A stretch of DNA of 14,593 nucleotides from Clostridiales bacterium UBA4653 (GTDB lineage: Bacteria > Bacillota > Clostridia > Oscillospirales > CAG-272): contig DHMB01000005.1 in the NCBI GenBank assembly GCA_002405565.1, positions 847 through 15,439 on the forward strand. Direction: 5' to 3'. The position numbers and the translations under genes were made by a program. Under the pieces are notes generated by a model. That model saw only the letters and a list, made by a program, of their open reading frames with translations. It ran no database searches and was not told the origin of the DNA. Positions 13,982-14,593 of this stretch are shown in pieces. Every line of letters starts with the position of its first letter. Position 1 is the first letter of the stretch.

Positions 13982-14593
13982 CGGGAGGTGATTTTTATAA
14001 AACTTTCTTCACGTTTTCAGTCCGTATTTATTTTTTCGGCGGCTCTCGCCGTCATGATTTTTTCTCTCGTTTTCCCAGCGGAAACGGCGGCGTCCGTCCG
14101 TGACGGGCTCCTGCTCTGCGCGGAAAAGGTTATCCCATCGCTGTTTATGTTCATATGTGCGGCAAAACTTCTGACCCAAAGCGGCATTGACCGTATTTTT
14201 GAAAAATGTAAACTTTTGCTTGCGATATTCAGCGTTTCCCCTGCGGGGATGACTGTCGTTTTCATAGGCTTTATATGCGGTTATCCTTCCGGCGCGGTGG
14301 CAGCCGCAGAGCTATGCAAATCGGGACGGATGACAGCCGAAGAAGCAAGCTCTCTTCTGCCTTTTACAAACTGCGCGGGGGCGGCGTTTCTCATCGGCGC
14401 CGTCGGCAATTCGATGTTTGGCGACACAAAGGCGGGCACAGTGCTTTTTATAACGCAGAGTGTAACCTCGGCTTTACTGCTGATTTTGACTGCGCCGCGC
14501 CGGAGCGCGCGCTCCGCGCGCGCCTTCCCGCCCCCGCCTCCCGGAAATTCGAAACCCAAAAAGGAACCCGGCGCGGCGGGGGCGGTTGCCTCC
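13979..14593 (+). CDS. ylbJ: YlbJ-like sporulation integral membrane protein, N-terminal part (3' end outside window)
   Basis: The frame is open from ATG 13979 to the window end (205 codons). Visible membrane helices are near residues 13-33, 45-65, 78-100, 130-145 and 155-170. Family features of YlbJ, a nucleoside-recognition (Gate) domain protein, are EKVIPSLFMFICAAKLL (about 49-65), GFICGYPSGAVAAAELCKSG (about 97-116), and EEASSLLPFTNCAGAAFLIG (about 121-140). YlbJ is a sigma-E-controlled spore-formation membrane protein with unknown transport role. The start is uncertain: ATG 13979 has no ribosome binding site, whereas a near-perfect GGGAGGTGA sits at 13983-13991, just after it, pointing to an ATA at 13997 or another in-frame non-ATG codon. 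The last visible 35 or so residues are Pro/Ala/Arg-rich and low complexity. It is divergent from yqfC. Confidence 0.85.
   Translation, partial: MREVIFIKLSSRFQSVFIFSAALAVMIFSLVFPAETAASVRDGLLLCAEKVIPSLFMFICAAKLLTQSGIDRIFEKCKLLLAIFSVSPAGMTVVFIGFICGYPSGAVAAAELCKSGRMTAEEASSLLPFTNCAGAAFLIGAVGNSMFGDTKAGTVLFITQSVTSALLLILTAPRRSARSARAFPPPPPGNSKPKKEPGAAGAVAS

Noticed and set aside
13935..13989. Inverted repeat ACCTCCCG / CGGGAGGT as an operator
   Set aside because: The two halves are the ribosome binding sites of the divergent yqfC and ylbJ-like genes; their symmetry follows from that.

Overview
The window looks like part of a chromosome from an endospore-forming, Gram-positive member of the Clostridia, possibly a gut Oscillospiraceae or Christensenellales relative (inferred from content, not from a search). 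The evidence is the Bacillus/Clostridium-type cluster yqfC-yqfD-phoH-ybeY-era-recO, a YlbJ-type sporulation membrane protein, a SpoVB/MATE-like flippase end, strong GGAGG ribosome binding sites and frequent sigma-A promoters with extended -10 (TGn) elements.

Layout. (1) 1-525, +: C-terminal part of a SpoVB-like lipid-linked sugar flippase, cut by the window edge. (2) 541-2770, +: a promoter and a probable three-gene operon with a four-helix membrane protein, a TPR protein and a nucleotidyltransferase-fold protein (DUF4037 type). Its terminator overlaps the 3' coding end of the convergent gene. (3) 2773-3729, -: a secreted M23 metallopeptidase. (4) 3862-4047, +: tRNA-Lys(UUU) with a TTGACA promoter and two tandem intrinsic terminators. 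(5) 4087-5262: a small AT-richer island with a coiled-coil-like small protein (-), a divergent XRE regulator (+) and a DUF559 endonuclease-like gene (+). Three near-identical palindromes sit in the divergent promoter region, and the last codons of the DUF559 gene lie inside a large inverted-repeat element. (6) 5331-6326, -: a GH130 glycoside phosphorylase, divergent from (7) 6507-8228, +: prolyl-tRNA synthetase. Both have nearly consensus promoters. (8) 8230-8446: a tandemly duplicated non-coding hairpin/terminator unit. (9) 8480-9211, -: an unrecognised six-helix membrane protein. (10) 9292-13929, -: recO, era, ybeY, phoH, yqfD, yqfC, read in the order yqfC to recO and almost without gaps. 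(11) 13979 to the window end, +: YlbJ-like gene, divergent from yqfC.

Functionally, the yqfC-recO block combines sporulation genes (YqfC/YqfD) with rRNA maturation and ribosome assembly (YbeY, Era), an ATPase (PhoH) and DNA repair (RecO). The sequence between yqfC and ylbJ carries divergent sigma-E-like promoter motifs, as expected for mother-cell sporulation genes. The least explained parts are the membrane/TPR/nucleotidyltransferase operon, the XRE-controlled island with its operators and repeat, and the unusual start region of the ylbJ-like gene.
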